11,047 bases of DNA from NCBI GenBank assembly GCA_027451645.1, contig DAIDIX010000037.1, positions 1 to 11,047 of the forward strand, read 5' to 3'. Shown here piece by piece: positions 1 through 7,125 of the stretch. The notes under the pieces are model-generated. The model did no database searches and was not told where the DNA came from. It saw only the letters and a list, made by a program, of their open reading frames with translations. The DNA is from Candidatus Dormiibacterota bacterium. Lineage in GTDB: Bacteria > Chloroflexota > Dormibacteria > Aeolococcales > Aeolococcaceae. Each line of letters begins with the position of its first letter. Position 1 is the first letter of the stretch. The position numbers and the translations under genes were made by a program.

Positions 1-1
1 C

Positions 2-1378
2 CAGGTCTGTTACGCAGGGTCCAGCAACACGAGCGCCTGCTCCAGCCCGCCGAGCGGAGCCACTGCGTACGCCTACGACGCTGCCGGGAACCTCACGACG
101 AACAACGGCACGACGCAGAGCTACAACGCCGGGAGCGAGCTGTGCTGGACCATCTCGGGCACGAGCAGCAACGGCTGCAGCACGGCACCCACGGGAGCGA
201 CGAGCTACAGCTACGACGCCAGCGGGAACCGTACGGCGACGACCCCAGCGTCCGGGAGCGCATCGAGCTACACGTACAACGGGATGAACGAGCTGACCCA
301 GTACCAGCTCGGGAGCGGTACTGCCACGACGTACGCCTACGACGGGAGCGGACTCCGGCAGTCGAAGACCACCGGCACAACGACGACCCAGTACCTCTGG
401 GATGTGTCCGCAAGCCTCCCGCTCCTTCTCCAGGAGACGACCGGCAGCAACACGACGGACTACATCAACGGGCCGACGGGCCTGCCCCTGGAAGAAGTCC
501 TTCCCTCCGGCAGCACCTACTACTACGCCCACGACAGCCTCGGCTCCACCCGAGCCCTCACGGACTCGACGGGAGCCGTAGCGAACACGTACACCTACGA
601 TCCGTACGGCAACATCGCAGCGAGCACCGGGAGCGTTGCCAACCCGCTCCTCTACGCAGGGCAGTACCTCGACAGCGAGTCAGGGCTCTACTACCTACGT
701 GCTCGGTACTACGACCCGGTGACAGCGCAGTTTGTGACTGTGGACCCGATGGTGGCGCAGACTCAAAGCCCCTATGCATATGTCGGGGGCGATCCACTCA
801 ATGCTGCCGATCCAATGGGCCTGTTCTGTTGGCCTCCTTGGAGTAGCGCCTGCGATGTACCAATAGCTGACGCATTCGTAAACAGCCCATTCGGTGCCGC
901 AGCAAATGGCTTCGCAAACGCCTCGACCTTCGGTGGTTCAAGTTTCATTGAGAATTTGACGGCCAATGGCCAGGCAAACAACGCGTACTTTCAGACTTGC
1001 CAGTCAGCTGCCTACCTCGCGGGTACAGTCTTTGCAGCAGCCGCCGCCTCCATCCTATATCCCGTAGCAGTGATGGACGGCCTCAGCGCCATATATGATG
1101 CGTCTTCCACCAATCTCTACATGAGCGCAGAGTCCGTTGCCAAAATGAGCGATAGTTTCCATGCATTCGCCGATCCCAGTCCAACGGAGTTCCTCACGTA
1201 TGGCTCCTCCTGGACGGATGCCTCAAATGGATACATGCAATACAATATCGAAGGCACGATGACGGGAAGCAGCAACACATATCTCGGTACATTTCAAATG
1301 GGTGGCTATCAAGTTGAACAACAGTCATTCATCATTACTCACTGGGCATTCATTCCCTATGGCCAGCTCCCAGATTGA
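2..1378 (+). CDS. Rhs/YD-repeat protein, 3' part with C-terminal tip (5' end outside window)
   Basis: Frame 2 is open from the left edge, giving 458 visible residues of a larger protein. Several YD-type repeats are visible (YAYDAAGN, YSYDASGNR, YAYDGSGLR). They are followed by the Rhs-associated core signature, with LYYLRARYYDP near visible residue 229 and an ending at DPMGLF near residue 275. In known Rhs proteins the YD repeats form a shell that encloses a variable C-terminal toxin tip, and the core motif marks the boundary. The tip here is about 180 residues. It has a hydrophobic Ala-rich stretch around visible residues 336-358 and ends in a Gly/Tyr-rich segment with ITHWAFIPYG. I recognise no nuclease, deaminase or ADP-ribosyltransferase motif, so the activity is unknown. 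Codons are strongly G/C-ending (many ACG, AGC) in the core and become mixed from about position 755. The next gene overlaps the end by 20 bp. The Rhs assignment is firm; a toxin role is inference. Confidence 0.9.
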   Translation, partial: QVCYAGSSNTSACSSPPSGATAYAYDAAGNLTTNNGTTQSYNAGSELCWTISGTSSNGCSTAPTGATSYSYDASGNRTATTPASGSASSYTYNGMNELTQYQLGSGTATTYAYDGSGLRQSKTTGTTTTQYLWDVSASLPLLLQETTGSNTTDYINGPTGLPLEEVLPSGSTYYYAHDSLGSTRALTDSTGAVANTYTYDPYGNIAASTGSVANPLLYAGQYLDSESGLYYLRARYYDPVTAQFVTVDPMVAQTQSPYAYVGGDPLNAADPMGLFCWPPWSSACDVPIADAFVNSPFGAAANGFANASTFGGSSFIENLTANGQANNAYFQTCQSAAYLAGTVFAAAAASILYPVAVMDGLSAIYDASSTNLYMSAESVAKMSDSFHAFADPSPTEFLTYGSSWTDASNGYMQYNIEGTMTGSSNTYLGTFQMGGYQVEQQSFIITHWAFIPYGQLPD

Positions 1379-1940
1379 CTTCGATGCTCTCGGCTTCGAG
1401 CACAGCTTTGACTGCCATGTCCTGACCAATAAGGATGACTTTGCCGCTGCAGACTTTGCGTTGCCGACAGTGCAAGAGCTTGAAGAGAACCTCTATGTCT
1501 TACTGACCCCTGCCGCGGCAGACAGCTGGGTCGCTACTATACCTCGACAAGAGCCTGCATCCTGGGGACTTCTTGACCGACTCTGGGGCTGGCCTGACCC
1601 ACAACGACTTTTTGTCGTAGCCGGTGGGGGAGGCTTCGTCATTGATGTCGACCATCGTGATCCGCTACTCAAATTGCCTTTAGTCACTGTGGTGACGGAT
1701 GGTGCTACTGGCGTTCCCAGCATGGAAAGGATAGTAGTCGCGGACTCGTCTGTGAGTCTGGTGTGCTTTGACAAATTAGGGGGTGCTCACTGGAAGCTTG
1801 AACAGATTTCAGATGATGGCTTCAGAATGCCACGAATTGCTGAAAAGACGCTGACCGTTGAGGTGTGGCAGGCATCCTCACTTGAGTGGAAGTCGTTGCA
1901 TCTCGATCTCAGAGACGGCACCATCCTTGAGAAGGCATGA
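1359..1940 (+). CDS. Hypothetical protein, candidate immunity partner of the Rhs tip
   Basis: Encodes 193 residues from ATG 1359, which overlaps the Rhs stop by 20 bp. The frame could start further upstream (GTG at 1302), but ATG 1359 is the only ATG near the overlap. No clear Shine-Dalgarno sequence precedes it, so translation may be coupled to the Rhs gene. The protein has no signal peptide or membrane segment and looks cytosolic. It has a Gly-rich turn (VAGGGGFVIDVDHRDPLL, about residues 87-104) and a C-terminal block with VCFDKLGGAHWKLEQISDDG (about 135-154) ending in HLDLRDGTI. This resembles a small family of uncharacterised bacterial proteins with a 'W-K/R ... S-x-DG ... DLR/TG' pattern; I recall it only as hypothetical. 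Position directly after an Rhs tip and base composition matching the tip rather than the core suggest an immunity protein. That role is inferred from context only. The gene itself is well supported; the role is not. Confidence 0.7.
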   Translation: MASSQIDFDALGFEHSFDCHVLTNKDDFAAADFALPTVQELEENLYVLLTPAAADSWVATIPRQEPASWGLLDRLWGWPDPQRLFVVAGGGGFVIDVDHRDPLLKLPLVTVVTDGATGVPSMERIVVADSSVSLVCFDKLGGAHWKLEQISDDGFRMPRIAEKTLTVEVWQASSLEWKSLHLDLRDGTILEKA

Positions 1941-1978
1941 AGACCTACAAGCCGCTCCTCACGTTTCTTGTGAGAATA

Positions 1979-2004
1979 CGGTAGAGGGGTGTGGCCCTCT
2001 ACCG
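1979..2004. terminator. Perfect hairpin after the Rhs/immunity pair, possible terminator
   Basis: CGGTAGAGGG at 1979-1988 pairs perfectly with CCCTCTACCG at 1995-2004 around a 6-nt loop. It lies 38 bp after the stop codon at 1940, where a transcript end would be expected. No T-run follows on the plus strand, so it is not a classic Rho-independent terminator. It could instead be an mRNA stabilising stem or the end of a lost mobile element. Confidence 0.45.
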
Positions 2005-2155
2005 ATCAGGCGGCAACTGGCGCAATAGAGGAACGGTCAACGCGACACTGTTAGTTGCTGGGATTGGGCCTCCGGATGAACTGGTGGCTGTGTCGCAATA
2101 GACCCGTCCGCAATTGATTCGCAGATTGGGACGCCATGTGACACTCAATGAGTGA

Positions 2156-2374
2156 ATGGACGGACTGAAGGTAGGTTATGCAAGGGTGTCAACGATTGAA
2201 CTGGACCTGTCATTGCCGCGCAACACTCTTCAGGGCCCTGGGGTCCCGACAGATTGCATCTACGTCGATTACGGACTGACCTGCACGGATCGACCGATCT
2301 GCAGATGCGTTTCGACACCAGGCGGTGGACCGTCTGCGGGGGAGTCCCGTCACAGTGTCGTGGAGATGCATTGA
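2156..2374 (+). pseudogene. Decayed N-terminal fragment of a serine recombinase (resolvase/invertase family)
   Basis: The 72-codon reading frame from ATG 2156 starts LKVGYARVST, the hallmark N-terminus of resolvase/invertase serine recombinases, which includes the nucleophile serine. It continues with recognisable family positions: LQGPGVPTDCIYVDYGLT, where intact relatives usually read like '..GV..D.IYVDHGLTGT'. After CTDRP the match degrades and the frame ends. The expected 'CR.GDTLVV.KLDRLAR' segment is not readable in any single frame, although weak echoes occur in the other two frames (CRGDAL, VDRLRGS). Intact family members are about 180-200 residues or longer, so this is a remnant with frameshifts and a 3' deletion. 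It is probably a leftover of a transposon or integrated element. The rest of 1941-2409, apart from the hairpin, shows nothing I can assign. Confidence 0.72.
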
Positions 2375-2409
2375 CCTATTGCGATGGTGGGGCAATACTG
2401 GGGTGGACG

Positions 2410-4839
2410 ATGCACACCCCCAATTGGAAAACCGGCCTTGCAGCCCTTGTGGCTGCCACCTGCATCCTTGTGACTGCCTCCCAAGTGGACGCTGTCCCTC
2501 CTGTTGGAACCTGGACACTCACTTCACCCCTGAATGTCTCGTCCACGTCATCGGACACTCTCAAGGCCGTGGACTGCACGAGTGCCTCAGCCTGCACGGC
2601 AGTCGGCTTCAGCTGCTCGGGAACAGGCACCTGCGGCGGTTCATACGACAGCAGCTATGAGGATACGCTCGCGGAAACGTGGAATGGTACGTCCTGGAGC
2701 ATCGCCACCACCCCCAACGAGACTTCGACTGCAAACAACCGCCTCCTTGGCGTGAGCTGCATAGGCACGTTCTGCATGGCAGTGGGAAGCTACTCGAATG
2801 GCACCTACACCCAGACACTAGCCCTCACGACTAGTGGCAGCAGCTGGAGCATCACCCTGCCAGCGGACACATCCACCACCCAGAACAATGTACTCACAGA
2901 CATAAGCTGCGTCTCCTCCTCGGCTTGCATGGCAATAGGAAATGCCTTTGTCAGTGGTCTGTACGTTCCAATTGAGGAGCGGTGGAACGGCAGTACATGG
3001 ACCCTCGTTTCAGGGGCAGGCTTCTTTCCCTCGAATGTTCTTCCCACGGGAGTGAGTTGCACGTCCACAACCTTCTGCATGGCAGTGGGATTCCAGCAGG
3101 ATGCCACGAATCCAGTCATCACCAACGACCGTTCCGCCAGATGGAACGGATCTGGATGGACCTTGCTCAGCACGCCCAATATCACTTCCACTGCTGCCAA
3201 CGAACTCACGAGTGTGTCCTGCCCGGCAGCCAACTACTGCCAAGCAGTGGGGAGTTACCGGGGAACCAGTGCATGGCAGGCACTGTCCCTGGTGTGGAAC
3301 GGTACCTCCTGGACCGCTGGAACGATCCTCTCCCCGTCAACAACCACGGATACCCTCATGCAGAGCATCAGCTGCACCGGTGCAGGCTTCTGTGCAGCCA
3401 TCGGCATTGAGGGATCCGAGTATGCTGCAGGGAATGCCGCTTTCTGCCAGACCTCGTGTCTTTCCGGAGCACCGGCTTCCACTGCAGCGGAGCAGACCAT
3501 TGCGGAATCCTGGAACGGATCCACTTGGTCTACCACCACAAGCCAGGACTCCGGCACACATATCCCCAACCTCCTCAACAGTGTGAGCTGCACATCGTCC
3601 CCCTCCACGTCGTGCATGACTGTGGGATCCACCCTCACTGTCGGAAGCTCCACCACAGGGGCCATGACTCCGCTCCTCGATCCTTCCATGCCAGGGGAAC
3701 TCGCCATCGGGCAGTACAATGCGCAGAATGCTGGTGGAAGCTCGACCGTGATGACCAATGACTTCACCCCGCTCTCCAACGCGGGAAACTACATCAATGG
3801 CATGGGCTACAAGCTCCTCAACACCACCCTTCCTGTCTACTCGGAGTGGCTCACCCCGGGAAATGCCACCACCACGCAGCTTGCCCTGTTCACGCCATCA
3901 AGTGCAACGACCCCCATATCGTTTGTCCAGCAGGTAGCGGTGAGCTATGACTCCACGTCAGCGTCGTACAACACGACTGCCAACACGATGACTGTGTCCC
4001 TCCCTGCGAATGTCACAGCCGGAGACACAGTCATCCTTCTTGTGGGGATGGGGGACAACAGCACTCCAGTCACCGGGGTGTCCGGCGATGGAGTGACCTG
4101 GAACGAGGCTGTGTCCTTCAACGACTATCTGTACTCCGGAGGCAACGACGGGCCGACACAGATCTGGTACGGAACTGCAAGCAGTGGGGGAAGTGGCACT
4201 GCAACGATTACCTTCGGGGGATCCATCGGGACAGGTCCGTACGACCAGCTCACCGTTGCCGAGTTCAGCGGTGTCGCAAGCCTTGACGAGGCTTCGACAG
4301 ACTACATCACGAACAACACAGTCCGGCAGACCCTAGCCGAGACGCTCTCCCTCCCGAATGTCGACTCCCTCCAGGCAACGCAAACCATTGCTGCCGGCAC
4401 CCTGTCCTTCGCTGTCACCCCGGCACCCATTTCCTTCAGTACGATTACACTGAATGGACTTGACCAGACTTCGACAGGCACCGAGACACTCGACATTGGC
4501 GACAACACCGGCTCGGGTAGTGGCTGGAATGTCACTCTCTCGAACACCTCCTTCACGAGTGGTACCCATGTTCTCACAAACACGGACTTCACGGCAGCAC
4601 TTCCCGGATCCCCGGTGTGTGATGTGGGGTCCAGCTGCACAGCTGCCACATGGACCGGAAATGTTGCCTACCCGTACACCCTCCCTGGCACTGCGGCAAC
4701 GAAACTCCTTTCCGCAGCATCCGGCACGGGCATGGGGAACCAGACAGCGAGCATCAGCTGGACAGCAGCAGTACCTGCAGATGCCTTCACGGGAACATAC
4801 ACCTCGACCTGGACAGTCACGCTTGTCAGTGGTCCGTAG
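2410..4839 (+). CDS. Secreted repeat protein: seven W/SC repeats, beta-rich middle domain, WxL-like C-terminus
   Basis: I chose ATG 2410 (809 residues) because the frame from there begins with a signal peptide: one Lys, a hydrophobic run to about residue 23, and a likely cleavage after VDA (residue 28). A GGGG stretch at 2400-2403 could serve as ribosome binding site. The upstream open frame covers the recombinase remnant and reads as noise. Residues about 34-410 hold seven units, each with a W motif (GTWT, WNGTSW, SGSSW, WNGSTW, WNGSGW, WNGTSW, WNGSTW) and an '[VI][SD]C....C.A[VI]G' motif. Paired cysteines suggest disulfides outside the cell. Residues about 500-630 form a second domain (GDTVILLVGMGDN, VSGDGVTWNEAV, IWYGTASSGGSGTATITF). 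Residues about 660-809 resemble WxL-type surface domains (DNTGSGSGWNVTLSNTSF, then FTGTYTSTWTVTLVSGP at the end). The likely role is a cell-surface adhesin or binding protein. No LPXTG motif or C-terminal membrane anchor is seen, and no catalytic residues are recognised. Confidence 0.85.
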   Translation: MHTPNWKTGLAALVAATCILVTASQVDAVPPVGTWTLTSPLNVSSTSSDTLKAVDCTSASACTAVGFSCSGTGTCGGSYDSSYEDTLAETWNGTSWSIATTPNETSTANNRLLGVSCIGTFCMAVGSYSNGTYTQTLALTTSGSSWSITLPADTSTTQNNVLTDISCVSSSACMAIGNAFVSGLYVPIEERWNGSTWTLVSGAGFFPSNVLPTGVSCTSTTFCMAVGFQQDATNPVITNDRSARWNGSGWTLLSTPNITSTAANELTSVSCPAANYCQAVGSYRGTSAWQALSLVWNGTSWTAGTILSPSTTTDTLMQSISCTGAGFCAAIGIEGSEYAAGNAAFCQTSCLSGAPASTAAEQTIAESWNGSTWSTTTSQDSGTHIPNLLNSVSCTSSPSTSCMTVGSTLTVGSSTTGAMTPLLDPSMPGELAIGQYNAQNAGGSSTVMTNDFTPLSNAGNYINGMGYKLLNTTLPVYSEWLTPGNATTTQLALFTPSSATTPISFVQQVAVSYDSTSASYNTTANTMTVSLPANVTAGDTVILLVGMGDNSTPVTGVSGDGVTWNEAVSFNDYLYSGGNDGPTQIWYGTASSGGSGTATITFGGSIGTGPYDQLTVAEFSGVASLDEASTDYITNNTVRQTLAETLSLPNVDSLQATQTIAAGTLSFAVTPAPISFSTITLNGLDQTSTGTETLDIGDNTGSGSGWNVTLSNTSFTSGTHVLTNTDFTAALPGSPVCDVGSSCTAATWTGNVAYPYTLPGTAATKLLSAASGTGMGNQTASISWTAAVPADAFTGTYTSTWTVTLVSGP

Positions 4840-4872
4840 GAAGCAGCATCCTGCACGCCCGTTCCCGCAACA

Positions 4873-4883
4873 GGGGAGGGGGG
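4873..4883 (+). promoter_or_regulatory. Strong ribosome binding site of the glycosyltransferase gene
   Basis: A GGGGAGGGGGG run lies 3 nt before ATG 4887, with the GGAGG core slightly further away. It decides the start: the same frame is open back to 4650 inside the preceding gene, but only this ATG has a Shine-Dalgarno-like sequence and lies after the preceding stop. Confidence 0.7.
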
Positions 4884-4886
4884 ACC

Positions 4887-6770
4887 ATGCCTAGCACCTA
4901 TGCCAGGACGTGTGCCCAGTATGCTTCCTCTTTGGGGAATCTCCTTGGGGAGCGGTACCGCATCCTCACAGGACGGGAACGGGCCCTGCACCGGAGATCC
5001 CGTCTCCTTCCGGGGAACTCCCTCCGGTACCGGCTTGCCCACAAGGGATGGACCGTGCTCCGCACCCTGCAGTCCGGGGGACCCGTGCACGGGGGAGCGA
5101 CCCTCCTGCGTGCCCTCCGGGGACACCGTCCTGCAGTGGACAGGACCAGTCCCGATGCTGCTGCGTACCAGGCATGGTGCCCGTCCCGGGGAAAATCCCA
5201 CGGGATACTCATGGCCTACGGTGCCACCCGGGCACGGGAAGCTGATGCCCCGCTCATCTCCATTGTCCTTCCCACCTACAGGAGTGATCCCGCACGGCTG
5301 CAGGCTGCCCTCCGCTCTGTCCTTGACCAGTCCTACACGAAGTGGGAGCTTCTCGTGGTTGATGATGCCTCCTGCGACCCTGACCTCATCCGGACCCTCG
5401 AGGAACTAGTGCAGGAGGATCCCCGCATCCACTTCCGGGCACGTTCCTCAAACGGGGGAATTGCAGCAGCCACCCAGGACGGGATAGCAATGGCCCGCGG
5501 GGAGTACGTCACCTTTCTCGACCACGATGACCTCCTTCTTCCGTTCGCCCTTGCTGCAGTCGCCCGGGCAGCAGCAGAGCATCCGGACGGGGACGTGCTG
5601 TACTCGGATGAGGTGGTCATGGGGGAGGATGGATCGACAGTCATCGATGTTGCCCTCAAGCCCTCCTTCTCCCCGGCCCTGCTGCTTGCCACCAACTACA
5701 TCTGCCATCTCCTTGTCGTGAGGCGCTCCCTCCTTGGTGCGATAGGGGGGATGCGCGGGGGGGTTGACGGGAGCCAGGACTATGACCTCATCCTCCGTGC
5801 CACGGAAGCTGCCCGGGAGGTGGTCCACATACCGGAGGTCCTGTACCTCTGGAATGAGGTTCCCGGATCCGTCATCACGGGCACTGGTGCCAAGCCGTAC
5901 GCATACGAGGCAGGACGCAGGGCACTTTCCGGAGCAGTCGGACGCAGGGGCCTCACAGGACTTGCTCCTGTCCACGGTTCCCTTCCCGGATGGTACTCCC
6001 TCGAGGCGGAAACGCTGCCGCCCTGCACAGTGGTCATTCCCGACATCTTTCCGGGTGAGCTCCTGCAGTACACCATTGCTGCACTCCGGAAAACGGCACG
6101 GGAGGTCGATGCCGAGATCCTAGTCGTCCGTCCCAACGGGCTCGGAACCACGCCCGTACCAGGGGCGGATGCTGTCCTCGAGGCCCCTCCGCATGTGGAG
6201 AGCCTTCCCGCGCTGCTCACTTTCGGTGCTGAGGCAGGCAGGAACCCTCTCGTCGTCTTCTGTGCTCCCGGCATCATCCCGACAACTCCCGGGTGGCTCC
6301 AGTCCCTTCTCCCCTGGCTCCTCCTTCCGGATGCAGGAGCATGTGCTCCACGCATCCTCTCCCATACCGGCATTCCCTCGGGAGACCGGTATGCTGTGCC
6401 GGGGGATGGAAGTCCTCCCCGGCTCCTTCCGGATTCCCACTGGGCACTTCCCCGGGAGGCAAGTGCCCTTCCATGGTCCTGCCTTGCTGTCCGGAGGGAA
6501 GCACTCCGGAAGGTAGCAGGACTCCATCCGGACTACCTTCTCGCCTGGTTTGATGCTGACCTGTCCTTCCAGCTGAGGAAGGCCGGATACCGGGTGCTGA
6601 GCGTGCCAACAGTGACTGTGCACACCCTCCACGGGTCAGGAAGCATACCGCTTCAGGGGCCGGATGACGAGGCCACCCTCCTCATGCGGTTTCCCGACAT
6701 CCTTGGCCAGCAGGATCCGTACCTCCATCCTGCAGTCCTCACGGAGAAGCCGTTCACCTTCCGCACCTAG
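4887..6770 (+). CDS. Family 2 glycosyltransferase with degenerate second GT-like domain
   Basis: Encodes 627 residues. An N-terminal basic, Arg-rich stretch (about 1-110) has no clear membrane segment. A GT-A fold GT2 domain follows: SIVLPTYRSDP (about 125-135), LLVVDDASCD (about 155-164, nucleotide binding), SNGG, then ARGEYVTFLDHDD with the metal-binding DxD (about 211-215). YSDE, NYICHLLVVRRSLL and GSQDYDLILRATE follow, ending near HIPEVLYLWNEVPGS. This order is typical of GT2 enzymes of polysaccharide and O-antigen-type clusters, which transfer a sugar from an NDP-sugar to a growing glycan at the inner membrane face. From about residue 380 a second GT2-like half is visible (TVVIPD, EILVVRPNG, PGWLQSLLPWL). 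In it the expected DxD position reads FCAPG, so it is probably non-catalytic. The gene follows the secreted protein by 47 bp in the same direction, so they may form an operon. Donor and acceptor cannot be told from the sequence. Confidence 0.9.
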   Translation: MPSTYARTCAQYASSLGNLLGERYRILTGRERALHRRSRLLPGNSLRYRLAHKGWTVLRTLQSGGPVHGGATLLRALRGHRPAVDRTSPDAAAYQAWCPSRGKSHGILMAYGATRAREADAPLISIVLPTYRSDPARLQAALRSVLDQSYTKWELLVVDDASCDPDLIRTLEELVQEDPRIHFRARSSNGGIAAATQDGIAMARGEYVTFLDHDDLLLPFALAAVARAAAEHPDGDVLYSDEVVMGEDGSTVIDVALKPSFSPALLLATNYICHLLVVRRSLLGAIGGMRGGVDGSQDYDLILRATEAAREVVHIPEVLYLWNEVPGSVITGTGAKPYAYEAGRRALSGAVGRRGLTGLAPVHGSLPGWYSLEAETLPPCTVVIPDIFPGELLQYTIAALRKTAREVDAEILVVRPNGLGTTPVPGADAVLEAPPHVESLPALLTFGAEAGRNPLVVFCAPGIIPTTPGWLQSLLPWLLLPDAGACAPRILSHTGIPSGDRYAVPGDGSPPRLLPDSHWALPREASALPWSCLAVRREALRKVAGLHPDYLLAWFDADLSFQLRKAGYRVLSVPTVTVHTLHGSGSIPLQGPDDEATLLMRFPDILGQQDPYLHPAVLTEKPFTFRT

Positions 6771-6903
6771 CCCCGTGCCGGAGGGCCACGGAGGATTCCC
6801 TCCTGCTCCCTGTTTCCCAAAGGGTTTCCCGGGTGCCAAAAGTGCCAGTACACTCTGCTAGCATGGTCTGGACACATGCATTCGGATTGGGGGGAAAACA
6901 GGC
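6771..6903 (+). other. Intergenic region between glycosyltransferase and disrupted HTH gene
   Basis: These 133 bp hold a few short palindromes (GGAGG/CCTCC around ATTC; CCCAAAGGG) but no stem followed by a T-run. A direct GTGCCA pair and a TAGCAT-like hexamer near 6859 could belong to a promoter for the downstream gene. The match is too weak to call a promoter. Confidence 0.3.
6889..6894 (+). promoter_or_regulatory. Probable ribosome binding site of the disrupted HTH gene
   Basis: GGGGGG followed by AAAA lies 9 nt before the TTG codon at 6904. This spacing and the frame opening at a stop near 6856 favour TTG 6904 as start. No ATG exists in this frame before the insertion site. Confidence 0.45.
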
Positions 6904-6972
6904 TTGGCAGCACAGCGCACCTGGTATATCTGGATTGAAGGGGTATACGCACCAGGCGTGGCACGGAAGGAC
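6904..6972 (+). pseudogene. 5' fragment of HTH protein gene interrupted by IS21-family element
   Basis: Twenty-three codons from a probable TTG start, reading as an N-terminus with TWYIWIEGVYAPGVARKD, precede the element. The last codons coincide with the left copy of the 7-bp target duplication. Reading on into the element gives 15 further residues and a stop at 7018-7020, so this half can make only a peptide of 38 residues. Joined at the duplication to position 9599, the frame continues without a break into the 3' fragment at 9599-10078. The TTG start is inferred from spacing to a purine-rich stretch and is the least certain part. Confidence 0.65.
6966..6972. repeat. Target site duplication, left copy (GAAGGAC)
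   Basis: GAAGGAC directly before the element's terminal TG is repeated exactly at 9592-9598 directly after its terminal CA. IS21-family elements are known to make target duplications of about 4 to 8 bp, so 7 bp fits. Confidence 0.85.
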
Positions 6973-7037
6973 TGCGCATTCCACGGAATTCGAATAGCTG
7001 TTGCACAGTTATGCGAATAGCCGTTGCACGATTATGC
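6973..7037. repeat. Left terminal region of IS21 element with repeated transposase-binding-type units
   Basis: Two 23-bp units, at 6992-7014 and 7015-7037, each start with GAATAG, contain GTTGCAC and end in TTATGC. A third, diverged unit (CGCATTCCACGGAATTC) forms the extreme left end, and a partial GAATAG follows at 7038. The units match, in inverted orientation, the array at the right end of the element. Confidence 0.8.
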
Positions 7038-7125
7038 GAATAGGAAGACGGGAGCGTTGGGCCAAATGGGTGCTGCATGGGATTGAGTATGGAACGGACG
7101 GGATTGGTGGGCAAGGTGGGTGACA

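Noticed and set aside
142..846. A 234-codon plus-strand frame overlapping the Rhs gene
   Set aside because: It reads as Arg/Pro/His-rich noise and is a shadow of the repetitive GC-rich Rhs core in another frame. The Rhs frame carries recognisable YD and core motifs.
2254..2409. Upstream extension of the secreted-protein frame to a TTG codon at 2254
   Set aside because: The added 52 residues overlap the recombinase remnant, lack a signal-peptide character and would bury the clear signal peptide that starts at ATG 2410.
4650..4886. Upstream extension of the glycosyltransferase frame into the preceding gene
   Set aside because: The added residues look like out-of-frame translation of the WxL-like region. 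The strong GGGGAGGGGGG site before ATG 4887 fixes the start.
4668..6373. Several long minus-strand frames opposite the glycosyltransferase gene (for example 177, 175 and 197 codons)
   Set aside because: Their composition is rich in Gly, Arg, Ser and Pro without any motif. They mirror the codon bias of the plus-strand gene.
6771..6850. Possible Rho-independent terminator after the glycosyltransferase gene
   Set aside because: Only short imperfect stems are present and none is followed by a T-run.
6863..6997. A 44-codon plus-strand ORF starting ATG 6863 before and into the IS left end
   Set aside because: It overlaps the rebuilt HTH frame, ends inside the IS and has no recognisable sequence. 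The alternative frame from TTG 6904 joins exactly to the 3' fragment.
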